DNA from: Sphaerolaimus hirsutus
Taxonomy: Eukaryota > Nematoda > Chromadorea > Monhysterida > Sphaerolaimidae
Direction of reading: 5' to 3'
Assembly: GCA_964036195.1 (NCBI GenBank)
Contig: OZ038455.1
Span: forward strand, 2,311,855 to 2,375,854
Length of the DNA: 64,000 nucleotides
Of the stretch, positions 43,701 through 58,700 are shown piece by piece. The notes under the pieces are model-generated. The model did no database searches. It saw only the letters and a list, made by a program, of their open reading frames with translations, and was not told the DNA's origin. The translations under genes were made by a program, and so were the position numbers. Within the stretch, counting starts at the first letter, position 1; the number at the start of each line of letters is the position of its first letter.

Positions 43701-46700
43701 AACAGCCATTGATGAAATCAACATCAGTACTTGGGCATCTCCAGTACATTTACAAAACATATGCATCCATGACAAAGGTATACCACAGCATGTGGATGAC
43801 ATATTCATCAGCCAAGGCATTTTCAGCGACTGAAAAGCAATGGAAATGGCTAAAATATCTATTTTTATCATCTGCCGCCATGTTCCAGAAAATAGAATGA
43901 AAACAGTCATCAAAATGCATTTCAAGCTGGGCCTTGACACTCAGAGCTGGCTTGGTGCCGAACTTCTTCAAATCTGGCATTTGTTGCAGAATGCAGCCTT
44001 GGAAATCAGGATTTAAGACCAAAAAACACTAGGGTGCCAACCATGGTGATCAGCTTTAAATGAATAAAAGAATTTGTCTGGCCCATGAAATGCCCTAGAG
44101 AAGAGATAATCAGATATGCACTTGTAGGGCTTGAATTGCCCTACAAGGGGATACCCCACTTGGCCAAATACAATCCTGTATAGTGAAGTTATGAATTGTT
44201 TTCTGAAAATATCTCAGTGGTGCCAACCATGGTGAACGGGGGTGTACGTTCCCTTTACACTCAATTTGGGGGGGAGTATTTCGAGGGGGGGGGGTGATTG
44301 TTTCATAGTGGTCCCGAGAGGGGGGCTAGAACGAGGGGGGGGGGGTATTTAGAGGAACTACGGTATATATGACAAAATTGCAGTTGGTGATCCACTTGAT
44401 ACAGAATACACGTTAAAAATAAAAATTAAGTTAAAAATTAATTGTATTATGACACATATTACAGTGTATATTAATATATATCATTGAATTTTGCTCCCTC
44501 TCTGTATCTGGAATTTCAGAACAATTCTGTTGAAATCATACCCCTCAAACTTTGTACTCACTGGAAAAATTTTGAAAATCCTGGGGTGTTTCAAGGAAAT
44601 ACGATGTATGTACATATTATAAAGTGATTGAATTGGAAAACTGTCATTTTCAATTGTGATTTGTGTGTAAAAATACCTACTACTAAAATTCATTTTTAGT
44701 GATATAATCATTATTTTATCTGCATTATTATGTCCACTGCAAAGTTGTGAAAACGTATTTTCGTTTACTCGATAAATACTGATACTCGAGTACTGCGTAA
44801 ATACGTTTACGTTTCCTCCCGAAAAAATACCAGTACTCACTTACTCGCGTACTTTTTGAAAGTACGCGAGTACAGAAAACGTATTCCAAGGGGGAGTTTA
44901 TTTTTTTGTCAGCTAGCTCAGACAAGGGTGTGGAGGTATTTCGACCGTGGGGGTCAGTTCAAGGAAATATGGTACTTTTGCACACATTGAAAACTGTTGC
45001 AAACAGAAATGGTGCAAGTGCTAATATTTTCATCACACTTTTCCACAGCTATACTCCGGTTACTTTACACCTTGCACGCGTGGTTCCCGCTGGACGTGTG
45101 CCAACGATGGTTAACGCGTGCGAGTTTCATAAAAAGATGACAAAATTGATTGTTGTTATAATGTGTTTCATTAACATATTCACATCGATGAATTTTTTAA
45201 ATCTTTTTACGGAAATCGCATGATTCAATAATCACTGGCACACTTCCAACACGAGACATAAATCAGTGCGAGGGCAGAGTATCATGTACGCCGAGTATAC
45301 TTATTGACAAGACTTACCTACGCCTAAAGTGTACCTGCCATAAAATCAATTTAAAATAGAATACAGGTATAAATGGTATATGGTATTTAAAATTTTAAAA
45401 ACATGATAAGAAAAAACATTCCTCATTTGTACGCGACTCCGCATTTTTCTTTATTTTAATAGTTTTATTTTGGTGAAAGTGCATATGTACATAAGTATCC
45501 AGGTATTTGGAAGAAAAAGTGATTTTAATCATATTTAAATGTCAGTGCAGCGGTTGGAAATTGCAGTATCTTCAACAGCAGTATTTTCAAGGTGTAAGAG
45601 TTCACATCACAGAAGTGCGAATTCTCCAGCCCTATTTCCCAAACCTATCTATGTTTCTTACTTAAAATTTAAAAATTTGTATTGTTGATCAATGCACCTT
45701 TGTAATTACTTTGTGGTTCTTATTAGTGATTAGGTAGTTAGCTAAATAAATACTTCTAGTTACATACAACAAGTTTTAATTGGAAAAAGAAACTATTTAT
45801 GTATGTTACCCAAAAGAAAAATCCACCAAAGGGAAGCAGTAAAATTTGCAGTGAGAAGTAACAGTTGCAAGTTGTTAGACTTTTAAGTCAAGTAACTGAA
45901 TGGTTTTGAGCCATTTTAGCTTTGGGGGTCTGGCTATGGTCAAAGTTTTTGTGTGATATCACATATATTTCTACTAATTGGAATCCAGTAGCTAAACCAA
46001 TCCAAAATTCAAATGACTGCTGTTTTTCGGTGGTCAGTTAGGTTTTATAATATTCCAATGACAATATCACTGAGCATATTGTCAGTGGTTACATCAGTGG
46101 ATCAGATGTCACAAACATTAATGAAACCATTCGTTACATGCAATACATAGGCGGTGTAAGCGCTTGTGCGCTTGTGAAAGTCACAAGCAAAATTTTCGGT
46201 GTCACAAGCAGAAATACCTATGTTACCTAGTAAAAAGTGTACAAGGTCAAATTTTTGGCAATGTGATTGTGAATGTCACAAGCACAAATTGGGACCTTGC
46301 GCCGCCTATGATGCAACAGCACCATTCATTACATGCCCAATGTGTGCAAATAGTCCAAAATCATTGCGATTGTGTAAACTGGAACATGAATCAGGATAAG
46401 CATTCCAAAAATGGGTGATTTTCAAAAAATATATAATTAAATATAATTTCAGAAAATCTCTCAAAAATAAAATATAATTAAATCCCTCTGAAAAAAACGC
46501 TGAGAAAATATAAATGAGTGATTTAATTATATTTTTTCTCATAAATAAAATATAATTAGAGCTCTCTGGAAAAATCTGGAGAAAATATAATTAAATAATA
46601 TATTTTGTTATATGTAACTTTATTTTTAAAATATAAATCTCTTTTTTATATGTAACCTCTATCAGAATCCACAGCGTGCGATAGCATGTTCAGCAACCAT

Positions 46701-49700
46701 TTTTACTAGGGTGGCGGAAAATGTTTTTATGACTGAGACTGGTCACTATGAGGGCGTGATCAGGTGCTGTTTCTACCACCCACCACTACCAGATGACACT
46801 GTCGACAATCTGGTCAACATGGGGAGAAACTTGGAACATAAATTGATATGGGAAAATATTTATTTTGGAAAAAGTCATAGTTCCATGCATCCTGGTCGCC
46901 ACCTAATTTTCAGTCGCAGTCTCCACCTAAGCCCAAAGATAAATAAATTGGAATGTGCAGTCAGTTGACCAGAAAGTCACAACACTGCGCCGACAACTTC
47001 AAAAGTGTCCGCATGCTGTCTCATGACCTTCTCAGAGAGTTATGGAATGACCCCTCTCACCTTGTGACACATGGAATGTTGCTAACATAAAAATGATAAT
47101 TAGTTACTGTATTTGCTTGAATAGTTCCCCCTTGAATAATTCCCCCCTCAAATAATCCCCCCTGTTAGACAGGTGAGGAAAAAATAATTCACCCCTTGAA
47201 TAATCCCCCCTACATATGGACTAAAAACGGAATGTAGGTAAATTCATGCATGTACACATTGTACACAATGAATATGCGCTGACGCTGATGCATTTGAATA
47301 TTAATTTAAGGCATTTGATAAATGTGTTGTGTGACATTTGAACAAAAATGTCATGTTGTCTTGTTAATAAGGCATTTGCAAAATGAATTTATAGAAACAT
47401 GCTTGAAAACATTGACAAAATAATAATTCCCCCCTTTAAATATTTTCCCCCCTCGAATAATCCCCCCTCAAAAAAGTCTGACAAAATAATAATCCCCCAG
47501 GGGGATTATTCAAGCAAATACAGTAATCTTAATTAAAAGATGGTACATTGGGAAAATTGAATTAATGAAATGGAAACATTACAGAGCACTACAACTGCTA
47601 TGAACATGGAAAACTTGGTCTGCCAGTGTAGAGGGGGGAAGATCTTGTTGCGCAGTGCTCTGTCAGGGTGTTGCACAGCCCGATTGGGATCTGCGCCTGC
47701 CGCACATGCCCCATAGACCACAATAGTCGAAGTGATGTCTGTGGGGGGGTATTCGGATTACTAGTACACAATGTTAACTATTAGTTTATGTGTCGTGAAT
47801 TACTATTGCATTTTATGTCTAAAAATTTGTGGGGTGGGTTTTTTTCTCTTGTAAAAAAATGCCTTACTTCCACTGCTTGATTGTTCTGGCAGCAGAACTT
47901 CCCGAAAAATGACATCACCCTCTGAAATCTCAGAATTCACTGGATTTTCACTTTACACCCATTTTACTATTCAAATTTTATCTCGTGTTTTCCAAAGTTG
48001 CTCAAACATATTTGTTTTCTCAAAAAAATATATATACTCAAGTTTACAGAGTTTACTGAGTAGATATGTTCACATTTGCCTGAAAAAGTACCTGTACTCA
48101 CTTTCACATATACTTCACGAAACTACTCAAGTACAGAATATGTATTTCAGACTGACTTTTATGTAAGCTTTTCAAGAGATAAAAGGAAAAAATAGCCAAT
48201 TATGGTATATATATATAAGCACATGTAATGCCAAAGATAGGGGGAAAACGCATGGATTGTTGAAGATTTGAAGGTGAAAATGGGCAAAAAGTATGAAAAT
48301 TGTAGCAAAATTTCTCAATAAGATGACTTCAGAGAGATTTTTTTATATTTTCTTCCACAGAAATAAAATATATAATTAAATCTCTCTGAAAAATTTCGGA
48401 TAAAATATAAATAAAATTAAATGGATATTTAATTATATTTTCTGAGATTTTTAAAATAACAATCTCCCAGAGATTTTTAGAACGCTAGATGTGATGCCCA
48501 GGATTGATTTGCATGTTGTGTTTTTATTTTTTTATTTTTGTTATACACCCACGATGTGGAACAATGACACTGGTATGCAGAGTTGTTAAAAGGTACGTAC
48601 GTTTACTCGAAAAATACGCGTACGCGAGTACGCGGTAAATACATTTACATATACTTTTCAAAAAAATACCGTACGCACTTGTACGCGTACACTTTCAAAG
48701 CGTACGCGTACAGAAAATGTATTTATGAAAATTCAATGTGGGACATATTTATAAAGTAACTACACCGCTATGTATTCACAGAAGTGGTTCCATTGAATAT
48801 TTGAGATATGTGGGGGTAGTGCCTTTAAAAACTTCAAAATTCGTAACCAAATCGAAATGGTAGTGGAGACAATGGATGTGGTAAACGAGTCGGGAGAATG
48901 ATCATTTTTATCTCCTAGAAAAAAGAGACCTTTAAAAACTATATAATCTGTCATTTGCTTATAGAAAAACATACGTTGTGCTGTACACGTATGAAAAAGT
49001 GCCCACTTTTACACATTCTATGTAGAAAAGAAGTCGTTTCTACACCCACAAAAAAGTACCCACATTTACGCGTACGTACGAGTAAAAAAAAAGTATTTTA
49101 CATTTTCTATACTTTGTCGTGAGTAAAAAAAAATACTTTACGTTTACATATACTTTTAAAAAAGTTCAGTAATTCTAACAACTCTGCTGGTATGATAAAT
49201 AAATTAAATGAATCACAAACAAATTCACATAAACACAAAGCAAGTATCAGATCAGATGTGCTCAAATGTTGGATTGTCTGGCTGAAATTGGAGGGTGGAG
49301 GGATTCATGCAGATTTTTGGACACCACACAATTAAGGTCATAGGCTGCGCATAGTCCCAATTTGCGCTTGTGACATTCACATTAGCCAAAATTTCACCTT
49401 GTGACACCTTTTTATCGGAGCCCTTATGTGATATTGGCAGCCGGCCAAAAATTTTGAAATCACTGTAAATATAAAAAAATTCTCTAAAAATAGGTATATA
49501 ACTACCTATGTATATAGATGAAAATGGGTATTACCGTTATTCCTCGAAATACCCCGGGGGTGATTGTTTCATAGTGCTCCTGAGAGGGGGGGGGGGTCAA
49601 ACGAGGGGGTATTTCGAGGGGAGGGGTTATTATTTTTTTGAAATTTTAGTACAAAATCGTTGTTTGTGATGTGCGCTGGGGTAGAAAAATGCATCAATAA

Positions 49701-52700
49701 CTGACATGTAAAGACTCCTGTAGACTAATATTAGTCTATAGATGGTATAAACACTGTTCTAACGTGATTCCAACATTGTTTTAACGTGTGTTCTGCAGTA
49801 CGCAGAACACAAACTGCAGTATTTGTCATGTACGTTCCCTTTACACTCAATCTGGGGGGGTATTTCGAGGGGGGGGGTGATTGTTTCATAGTGGTCTCGA
49901 GAGGGGGGGGGGTCAAACGAGGGGGGTATTTCGAGGGGGTAGGGGTATTTCGAGGGGGGGGGGTATTTCGGGGAAATACGGTATAAAGGTGAAACTTGGC
50001 GAAATGGAGCAAATTTTAGCGATTTTGAGCTAATTTTGAGCTTCACCCTCATTTGTTCAATACATGCTTGTGAATGTCACATTCTGACAGTCAAATTTCT
50101 GTTTGTGACACCAAAAATTCCGCTTGTGACATTCACAAGCGTACAAGCACTTACGCCGCCTATGATAAAGGTAATCGTTGCCACTTTGTTCATGACAAAT
50201 GTCAGGGGTCAAGTTCAAGTTTACTTTTTAGCCTTCATATGACCCTGTGCCGGTGCTCATCTAGTCCCGGTTCTCATCTAGTCCCGTCGCTCATGTAGCG
50301 CTACCCGGTGCTAACCAGCACCTCCACAGCCGTCACACACAAAATGTGCATTGAACAATTGGCAATGTGGCAGTGCACAGCAAGGAATGTGTGCCGACGG
50401 TTGGGTTGAAAAAGGTCGCATTAGAATTACGTTACATATGGCTGACCAATGGCTTTTTTTTGCCCAGTAGATTAGTGCTGCATTTGCATTGTAATGGATC
50501 CAGGCTAACGATGGCAAAAAAAAATTGAAAAAATTCGAAAATTCAAAAATTCAAAAATTCAAAAATAGTTTTCGAATTTTTCAGGGAATTCAAGGACATA
50601 CGAGACATTCTTAGGTTCTATGTGCTAAATTGATCGATAATTGATACGCGGTGCATCTGAAAAAAGTATATCGAAACGAAAAAAAACGTCAATGAACGTT
50701 GAAATGGCATCAGTGTCGGATCCATAGCTGGAATTGGGGAAGACATTTTAAGGGGTGGGTCCACCAGACTTTTGTGTCTTCCCATTATGTTGCACGTCAA
50801 CCATATTGTTTTGTTTCCTTTAATCGTCCCCCAGTTAGTGATGGAAAAAGCGCCAGGACTTTGGCGCCAAGCGCCAAAAGCGCCATGGCGCTTTTCCGAA
50901 CCCCAGCGCCAAGCGCCAAGGGCGCCAGAGCTAAATGGCGCCAAGCGCCAAAAGCGCCATGGCGCTTTTCCAAACCGCAGCGCCAAGCGCCAATGGCGCC
51001 ACAGCAAAAAGGCGCCAAGCGCCAAAAGCGCCATGGCGCTTTTTGTATTGGCGATAGCGCCAGGCGCCAGCGCCATGGCGCTTTTCCATCACTACCCCCA
51101 GTCCCAAGATAAGGTGAAACTTTCTGTGAAAGTCTGTCAAAAGGTGTTGATTTTACATGGCGGATTTGGCTAGTTGACTTTGAAGCTTAATAACTCAGCC
51201 GTTTCTTGGCCGATTTGGATCGTTAAATACTTCAAATGATCTGCACAACCTGTAGATTCCATTTTTGAGGATGGATTAGTGATTTATAGATTCATTATGC
51301 CAATTTAACCCAGTATTTCAACATGTAAAATAAATTTTTCTGAACATGCCATCGTATACTTAATAAAAATACTGTACTCAAAAAAGTCCCCCCGGGGGGG
51401 GGGGGGTTGTCAGTGATTTTTGAGGGGACTTATTCGAGAGGGAGTTATCCAAGGATTTATAGTAAATACATATACATAAATCACATAGATACAGGGCCAA
51501 ATTGACATACAATTTTTGCAATTACATAATCAGCAAATGTACAACAGAATGGAATGACACAAAAGTCTGGTGGACCCCCCCCCCCCATAACAGCCACCCC
51601 CAATTCCAGCTATGGGCGGACCTGATCACATTGAGGAATGCGCAGGAATGCACCAAGCACCCATAACTATTTCAACATAACTACTTAACAGCTTAAAGCT
51701 CTTAATTCAATATTTTTTTCTGAAAAATTCGAAAAGTATGTGAAAAAATTCGAAAATTAACCAAAAAAATTCGAAAATTGCCCAAAAAGATTCGAAAATT
51801 CGAAAATTAAATTCAAAATTCGAAAATTAATTTGAGGAAAAATTCGAAAATTCGAAAATTCATTTTGGAAAAAACACTTAAAAATTTAAATACTTTTTTT
51901 CCGATGGTTTGCCATCGTTAATCCAGGCAAAGAAACTGTCTAGATGATTAATTAAGCGGGGTGGCCGGGTGGATCAAACAAGAATAATCACAATCTGGTT
52001 GGCACACCGCACTGAACGAATATGAGCTATCGGCCACACGCACCTTGATGTGCGCTCTTAGCATAAATCGAGGGCAGCATTTTAGGATTGGGGAGGGGGT
52101 CCACCTGGTGGCAATTCCGCAAAATGAGAAGTGAGAAGTGAAATGGCAAAGGCAAAGTGAAAACGCAAAGGCGAAGTGAAACAGCAAGTGAATTGGCAAA
52201 AGCGAAGTAAAAAATAAAAATAAAAAGTAATTTCTCGTCGCTTTCGCCATTTCACTCGCCAATTCACTTCCCAATTCACTTTGCCTTTGCGCTTTGACTT
52301 CGCCTTTGCCATTTCACTTCTCACTTCTCATTTTGCGGAACTGGCACCAGATACGCATTTTGCTCCTGCTGCTACAAAAAATGCATGTGAATAATACCGT
52401 ATTTTCACGAAATATCCCCCCCCCATCGAAATACCCCCGTCTCGAAATCCCCCCCCCTCAAAATGGGCACTATGAACTTATACCCTCCTCGAAATACCCC
52501 CCCCCCAATTTAATGTATAGAGAACGTAGGTAATGCGGTTTGTGCGTGATCCGGGAAACGCAGAACACATGTTAAAAACAATGAATGTGTTATGTTAGAA
52601 CCGGCCATCTACTGTCTACGTACATAAATATATAAGTCCATAGAGTGTTATAAATGGTAATTTTTGTTGCATTTTTGACGTTTGTGTACGTTTCAAACAA

Positions 52701-55700
52701 CAATTTAGTAGTGGGATTTCGAAAGATTTCTGGCGAAATAATACCCCCCTCCTCGAAGTACCCCCCTCGTTTAACACCCCCTAAAAATTTCCAATCTGAA
52801 AAAATAATTCGGTAATTCGAGGAAATACAGTATGACGTTTTTGGTTACGTTTCCGCATTTTTACTGATTTTCACTAACAAAAAAAATCAAAAATTCGAAA
52901 AACGGTTTTGAATTTTCGAATCTTTTTTTGCCATCGTTAATGGGCACTGGGTTTAGATGAGCAGGGAGCCCCGGTCAAGCTGAAACTGCCCCTTCCATCA
53001 TGAGAACCGACCACGGCCATCCACTTGTCCACGTGGCAGTAGAGCAGCAGGGTGAGCACCTGGTCCCAGACGACACTCGGCTGCTCCTGGTGCCAATCCC
53101 AGGCCCTGTAAAATGTCAAATGGCATGCAAAGTGTAAGAAGTCACGGAAAATGCCCTGTCAAGTGTTAAATGTCATGCAAAGTGTCAAAGGTCACAAAAA
53201 ATGCACTGCAAAATAACAAACGTACATGTGCCATTATGCAGGGCATTTTACACTTTGTGACTTTTGACACTTTGCATGACATTTGACATTTTACAGGGCA
53301 TTTTACAGGGTCTGGGACTGCCACCTGGTTCGCGTAGTGCTCCAGTAGCTCCATCGGCATCACGCGCGGCAGCTGCATGCGGAGGGGGATGTGTGCTTTA
53401 ATGTTTCAGAATTTGGTTTTAAAGTTTCAGATTTCAAGGAAAAAGTCCTGTATTTGTGAGAAAAGGCAGTGAAGTATACATACTATTTACTTGATTGTAC
53501 ACACATGACATGTTTCTGAACACTTGTGCTTGTTCCTCATAAGGTATAGGCATTTAAAAAATTCCTGTTGTCGCAGCTCAGTGGTCGCAATGACAATGTT
53601 TAAGTCACTGCCTTTTCTCACAAATACAGAACATTTATCCTTGAAATAAGAAACTTAAATACATTTGTTGCTACTAAACTGTTTGTTGTTTTTGTGTAAA
53701 CACCACCCCATTTTCTAAAAAATATACAATTGCTCACCCCATTTTTAAAAACTACCGTATTTCCTCGAAATACCCCCTTGAATTAACCCCCCTCGATGTA
53801 CCCCCAGGTCTTAAGGGCTGGAAAAATACCCCCCCCCCCCCGCAAAATACCTCCCCTCATCTTGGACAAGCTGCATCATGTATGCAATGAACATTATGTA
53901 TTTAATTATTGCTGTGAATTCACATCGCAGCTATAGCTAGACTTGTTTATGAGACGATCTACGAAAATATGAGCAAAATATGTCCTATTTAGTCACATTT
54001 ATTACATTTTGGGTACATAAATACCTGTTTTACTACAACCCTCCAATAAAATTTCTGATGAAATAATAACCACCCCCTCGAATAAGCCCCCTCAAAATAT
54101 CCCCCTCAAAATTCCCACTCAGAAAATATAAACCCCCTGGGGGTATTTCAAAGAAATATGGTACACAAGCGCACATGGAAATTGGCAGTGAGCTGGCTCA
54201 TGTCCCGCAGGACATCATCCTCCTCCCCCTGCTCATCAAACATGCCCATGAAGATTTCCACGCAAGCTGTTGGCAGAATCTTCATGAAGCGGGACGTTTT
54301 CAGCTGTTTCTGGCTCATGCACGACTGCTCGAAGTGGAAAATGTGCTTCTTTTCACTGACTATGTCAACAGTGATTGTCTGTGAGGTATGAATTGTTTGG
54401 ACATTTTTGAAATGGACTTTTTTGAACCTATGTGTAGTTTTATTTATTCACACTATGTTTTCATTGGACAGACAATATAAGATTGATTTTTTTTCGTTTT
54501 GCAGAAAGCCATGAATCCGTAGAGCTTTTCAGAACCCAAGACCAAGTGCCTCTAGTCTAGTCCTCTAGTCACTTTTGTTTGCGGTGCCATGGGAAAATAG
54601 CACCAAGTGCCAGAGCAAAATGTTGCTTTTTCTGGACCGCACTGTTAATAGTGCCAAGGAAAAATGGTGTCAGCACCAAAAGCACCATGCACTGGCACCA
54701 AAAATTGACACTTTTACACCTCTAGAGTCTAGACACAAAACTCACCTGTCCACAAACAAGCCCCGGTGTGCAAGCAGCTTCAACCACTGCTCGCTTGGTG
54801 ACGTTCCACTGGGCATCCTGGGCCACTGGCCTGCTGTCCCAGTAGTTCACTGCCAGCTGGGCAGCTGTGAATGGCTGCTCTGCTGGCTGCTGCCAGTCCC
54901 AGCTGGAGCGAACCTGTGCCATGGAAAGTGCCATTTGGTGGTGATGGAAGGGTGCCACTGTGCTGCTTATTAGTGTTTCAAGAAGGTGCCTTTTTGCCAT
55001 TCTTTCAATTGCTCATGTGGTGCTTGCAACCTGTTTTTTATCTGGTTCTGTATTACAAATGACACTTTTAAGATAGCTGCCATTGTGATTTGTGCATTGT
55101 GATAAGGCTAGTGATGGAAAAGCGCCAGAGAAAAGGGCGCCAGGCGCCAATGGCGCCATGGCGCCATTCAGAAACTGGGCGCCAAGCGCCAAGGGCGCCA
55201 CGGATAAAGGGCGCCAGGCGCCAAGGGCGCCATGGCGCCATTCGTAATGTGGGCGCAAAGCGCCAATGGCGCCACAGAAAAAAAAAAGAGGGCGCCAAGC
55301 GCCAAGGGCGCCATGGCGCCATTTAAAAAATAGGGCGCCAGGCGCCAGGGGCGCCAAGCAAAATAAGTGTGTACAGTACCCTGAGTGTTCTAAAAACATT
55401 ATTCTAGCAATCTCGAGCGCACATTTACCGTATTTCCTCGAAATACCCCCCCCCTCGAAATACCCCCCCCCTCGTTTGACCCCCCCCCTCTCGGGACCAC
55501 TATGAAACAATCACCCCCCCCCCCTCGAAATACCCCCCCCAAATTGAGTGTAAAGGGAACGTACATGACAAATACTGCAGTTTGCGTTCTGTGTACTGCA
55601 GAACACACGTTAAAACAATGTCAGTGTCACGTTAGAACAGTGTACATACCATCTACATACTAATATTAGTCTACAGAACCTTATAAATGGCGGTTTTTGT

Positions 55701-58700
55701 TGCATTTTTCGACGTCTGCGTACGTTTCAGACGACTATTTCGTACTTGGTTTTCAAAAATTTTCTTGTGAAATAATAACCCCCCCCCTCGAAATACCCCC
55801 CCCCTCGTTTAACCCCCCCCCCTCTCGGGACCACTATGAAACAATCACCCCCCGGGGGGTATTTCGAGGAAATACGGTATGTGTTTTTTCACTTTCTCCA
55901 GGATGTAATTAACAAAAATGAGACTAATGAGTCAAAAACATTTAGCATAACATCATACCCATGTTACATTCAATTCAAACACGATGGGTTTGCAAGTTCG
56001 ACGGTTCATCATTCTCACCTTCTGATCAGTCAGATGCGTCTGATGAATCGATGGACGAAAAAAAATTGCACCCACTCTTAACCCTTCATCCATTTTTATG
56101 GCGATTTTCGATTATCCACGGACAGTCACCTTGAAACCATGCTGGCGCCATTTTGGCGCCCTTTTAGGGCAGGGCGCCAGGCGCCAAGGGCGCCACAGAC
56201 AAAGGGCGCCAAGCGCCAAGGGCGCCATGGCGCCTTTCAGAATGTGGGCGCCAGGCGCCAGGGGCGCCACAGAAAAAGGGCGCCAAGCGCCAATGGCGCC
56301 ATGGCGCGGCGCCCTTTGGCGCCCTCAAATGGCGCCAGCGCCATGGCGCCATTCCATCACTAGATAAGGCACAATTTAACAATGCTTTTCATTTTTTACA
56401 GTTACAACACAGCTTCATATTTCACAAACAGTACATTAATTTCATCATTGTGGCCACATAAGCTGGTTTTCAACCGAAATTTTGAAAACTCGTAAATCAG
56501 CATTGAACACATTTGAGTTTTCTAGCATGAGTCATTTTTACTCTCTGTCAACTGTAGATGAGGAGAGGCACCTCATTCTAGAAAAACTCAAATGCGTTCA
56601 ATGCTGATTTACGAGTTGTCAAAATTTCAGTTGAAAACTAAAACATTTGGTGGCCACATTAAAAAACATTCCATCAACTGACACTGGCATTCAATGGGTT
56701 GAAAATGATCGCAGGGCTGGTGAACTTGGGACACGTCTGCAATCCAGTTGACGGCAGGTCATTCAAGACATCTGGGGGCAGTCCCAAGCCCTGTAAAGTG
56801 TAAAGTAAAGTGTCAAATGTAAAGTCAAATGCAAATTAAACTGTCAATCAAAACAAAAAAGAAAAGATTTTATTACTGAACTTTGCATGACAATTGACAG
56901 TTTACTTTGCATTTGACTTTACATTTGACACTTTACTCTGCATTTGACTTTACATTTGACACTTTACTTTACACTTTACAGGGCTTGGGACTGGCACCTG
57001 CCTTGACAACTCGCTTTTTCCAAGACAGACACAGATGTTCTGAGCAGCACCAGACGGCTGCAGCGTGTTTCTTCCCATCAGCCGTGGTTGTTTGCAGCAA
57101 GACTGTCTGCGAGTGTCTTTGTTGTCGTTTTTTTCTCGCTGAGTGGTTGATGTGGAAACGCGCTGGGTGTGAAACTCGTAAATGGGTTCTCAACGCGTTT
57201 CACACTTTCCGTAAACGCGTCCAAAGAATAGCCCAGAATTGCTACGCGTTTCCCCATGTGGTCATCCGAACTCCAAAGCATGATGCAAACAAGATGGCAA
57301 ACCAACAGGCATTTTTCCCATTTTCTCAGGGCAACCAAAGTGTGGCACAGTGCCTCCCAGTGTTTTGCGCAAGTCTTTGATGCAGCCGTACCGCACCATG
57401 TCGCCGCCATACTTCCACTGCAAAAAAAACACAGAAACTATTTCCAATGTTGTTGCGGTCTAATAAGTAATGGTCACAAACAGATATGAAAAGCAACATT
57501 GAAAACTTGTTGTTGTGGTTTTTTTTTGTAAAAAATGAAAATTCAAACATTTGAAATTTTAAATACCGCATTTCCCTGAAAAATTCCCCGGGAGAATTAT
57601 TTTTTCATCAGACATTTTTGAGGGGGGAATAATTCGAGCAAGGAATTATTCAAGTGGTGGAATTATAATTTCGTCAAAATTTTCAAGCATGAATCTATCA
57701 CACTATGTTGACAAATTGTCCTTGTCTCAATTACTATAGTGCACATTCCATTGCATCTTTGTACACCGGATGTGCTGCATTTGCACTCGACGGATCAAAG
57801 CAGACACAGCTTTTTTGTTTGGTCTGACTTCATCGATTATTTTTTTTAAATATGTGCATTCACTTTATTCCATCATTTGGGGGGGGGGGGTTATTCAAGT
57901 GGGGGAAATTATTTTTTCCTCACTCGTTCAACATGGGGGGGAACTACTCGGGAGAAGGGGGTTATTCAAGTGGGGGTAATTATTCGAGTAAACACGGTGT
58001 GTTATAGGTTGAAGTATTTGATAAAAAAACATTAAATACTAGATTAAAATGATTGCTCTTAATTCAAATAAATACCGTATTTCCTCGAATTACCCCCCGG
58101 GGGTTTATTTTTTCAGAGTGAAAATTTTGAGAGAAAAACGTGAAAAATGCAACAATAACCACCATTTATAAGTTTTTACAGCCTTATATAAGGATGTAGA
58201 TGGTATAAACGATGTTCTAACGTAACACAGTAAGTGTTTTGAACGTCTGTTATGTATTTCCCGGACCACAAATTCATAGTGCCCATTTTGAGGGGGGTAT
58301 TTCGAGGGGGGGGGGGTATTTTGAGGAAATACGGTATATTGGTATTTTTCCATCAGAAATCCCACACCCATCACCAACCAAGTAGCACTGCCCCATGCAC
58401 ATAGTAACCCTCGGTTCCTGTCTCTTATCCTCTCTATGCACAGCTGGGTCAGCAGCGCACACAATCTTCCCACCAAAAGTTGGCTCATTGCCAAGTGCAG
58501 CCAAACTGTTGCAGCCATCAGTCTCACTGGGGCAGTCCCAGACCCTGTAAAAAGCCTTGTAAAATGTTAAATGTCATGCAAAGTGTAAAAAGTCATGGAA
58601 AATTCCCTACAAAATGGCAGCTAGGTTACCACTTTACAGGACATTTTACATGACTTTCAACACTGCGTGACATTCTACATTTTACATGGCATTTTACAGG

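Noticed and set aside
43124..43940. Two 92-codon ORFs (MSRPSLKCILM..) on opposite strands as real genes
   Set aside because: They are mirror images in the two arms of the 42811-44244 foldback; the more protein-like frame is a different one and is also broken.
46711..46968. Open plus-strand stretch (YHPPLPDDTVDNLVNMGRN)
   Set aside because: No splice context, partner exon or recognised family; may be a transposon fragment.
47590..47725. Possible minus-strand exon (DPNRAVQHPDRALRNKIFP)
   Set aside because: Coding-like wording but no usable donor, and it does not fit the phases of neighbouring exons; left as unsupported.
55090..56370. CRISPR-like appearance of regularly repeated palindromic units
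   Set aside because: Units are tandem without unique spacers, inside TIR/TSD-bounded eukaryotic elements.
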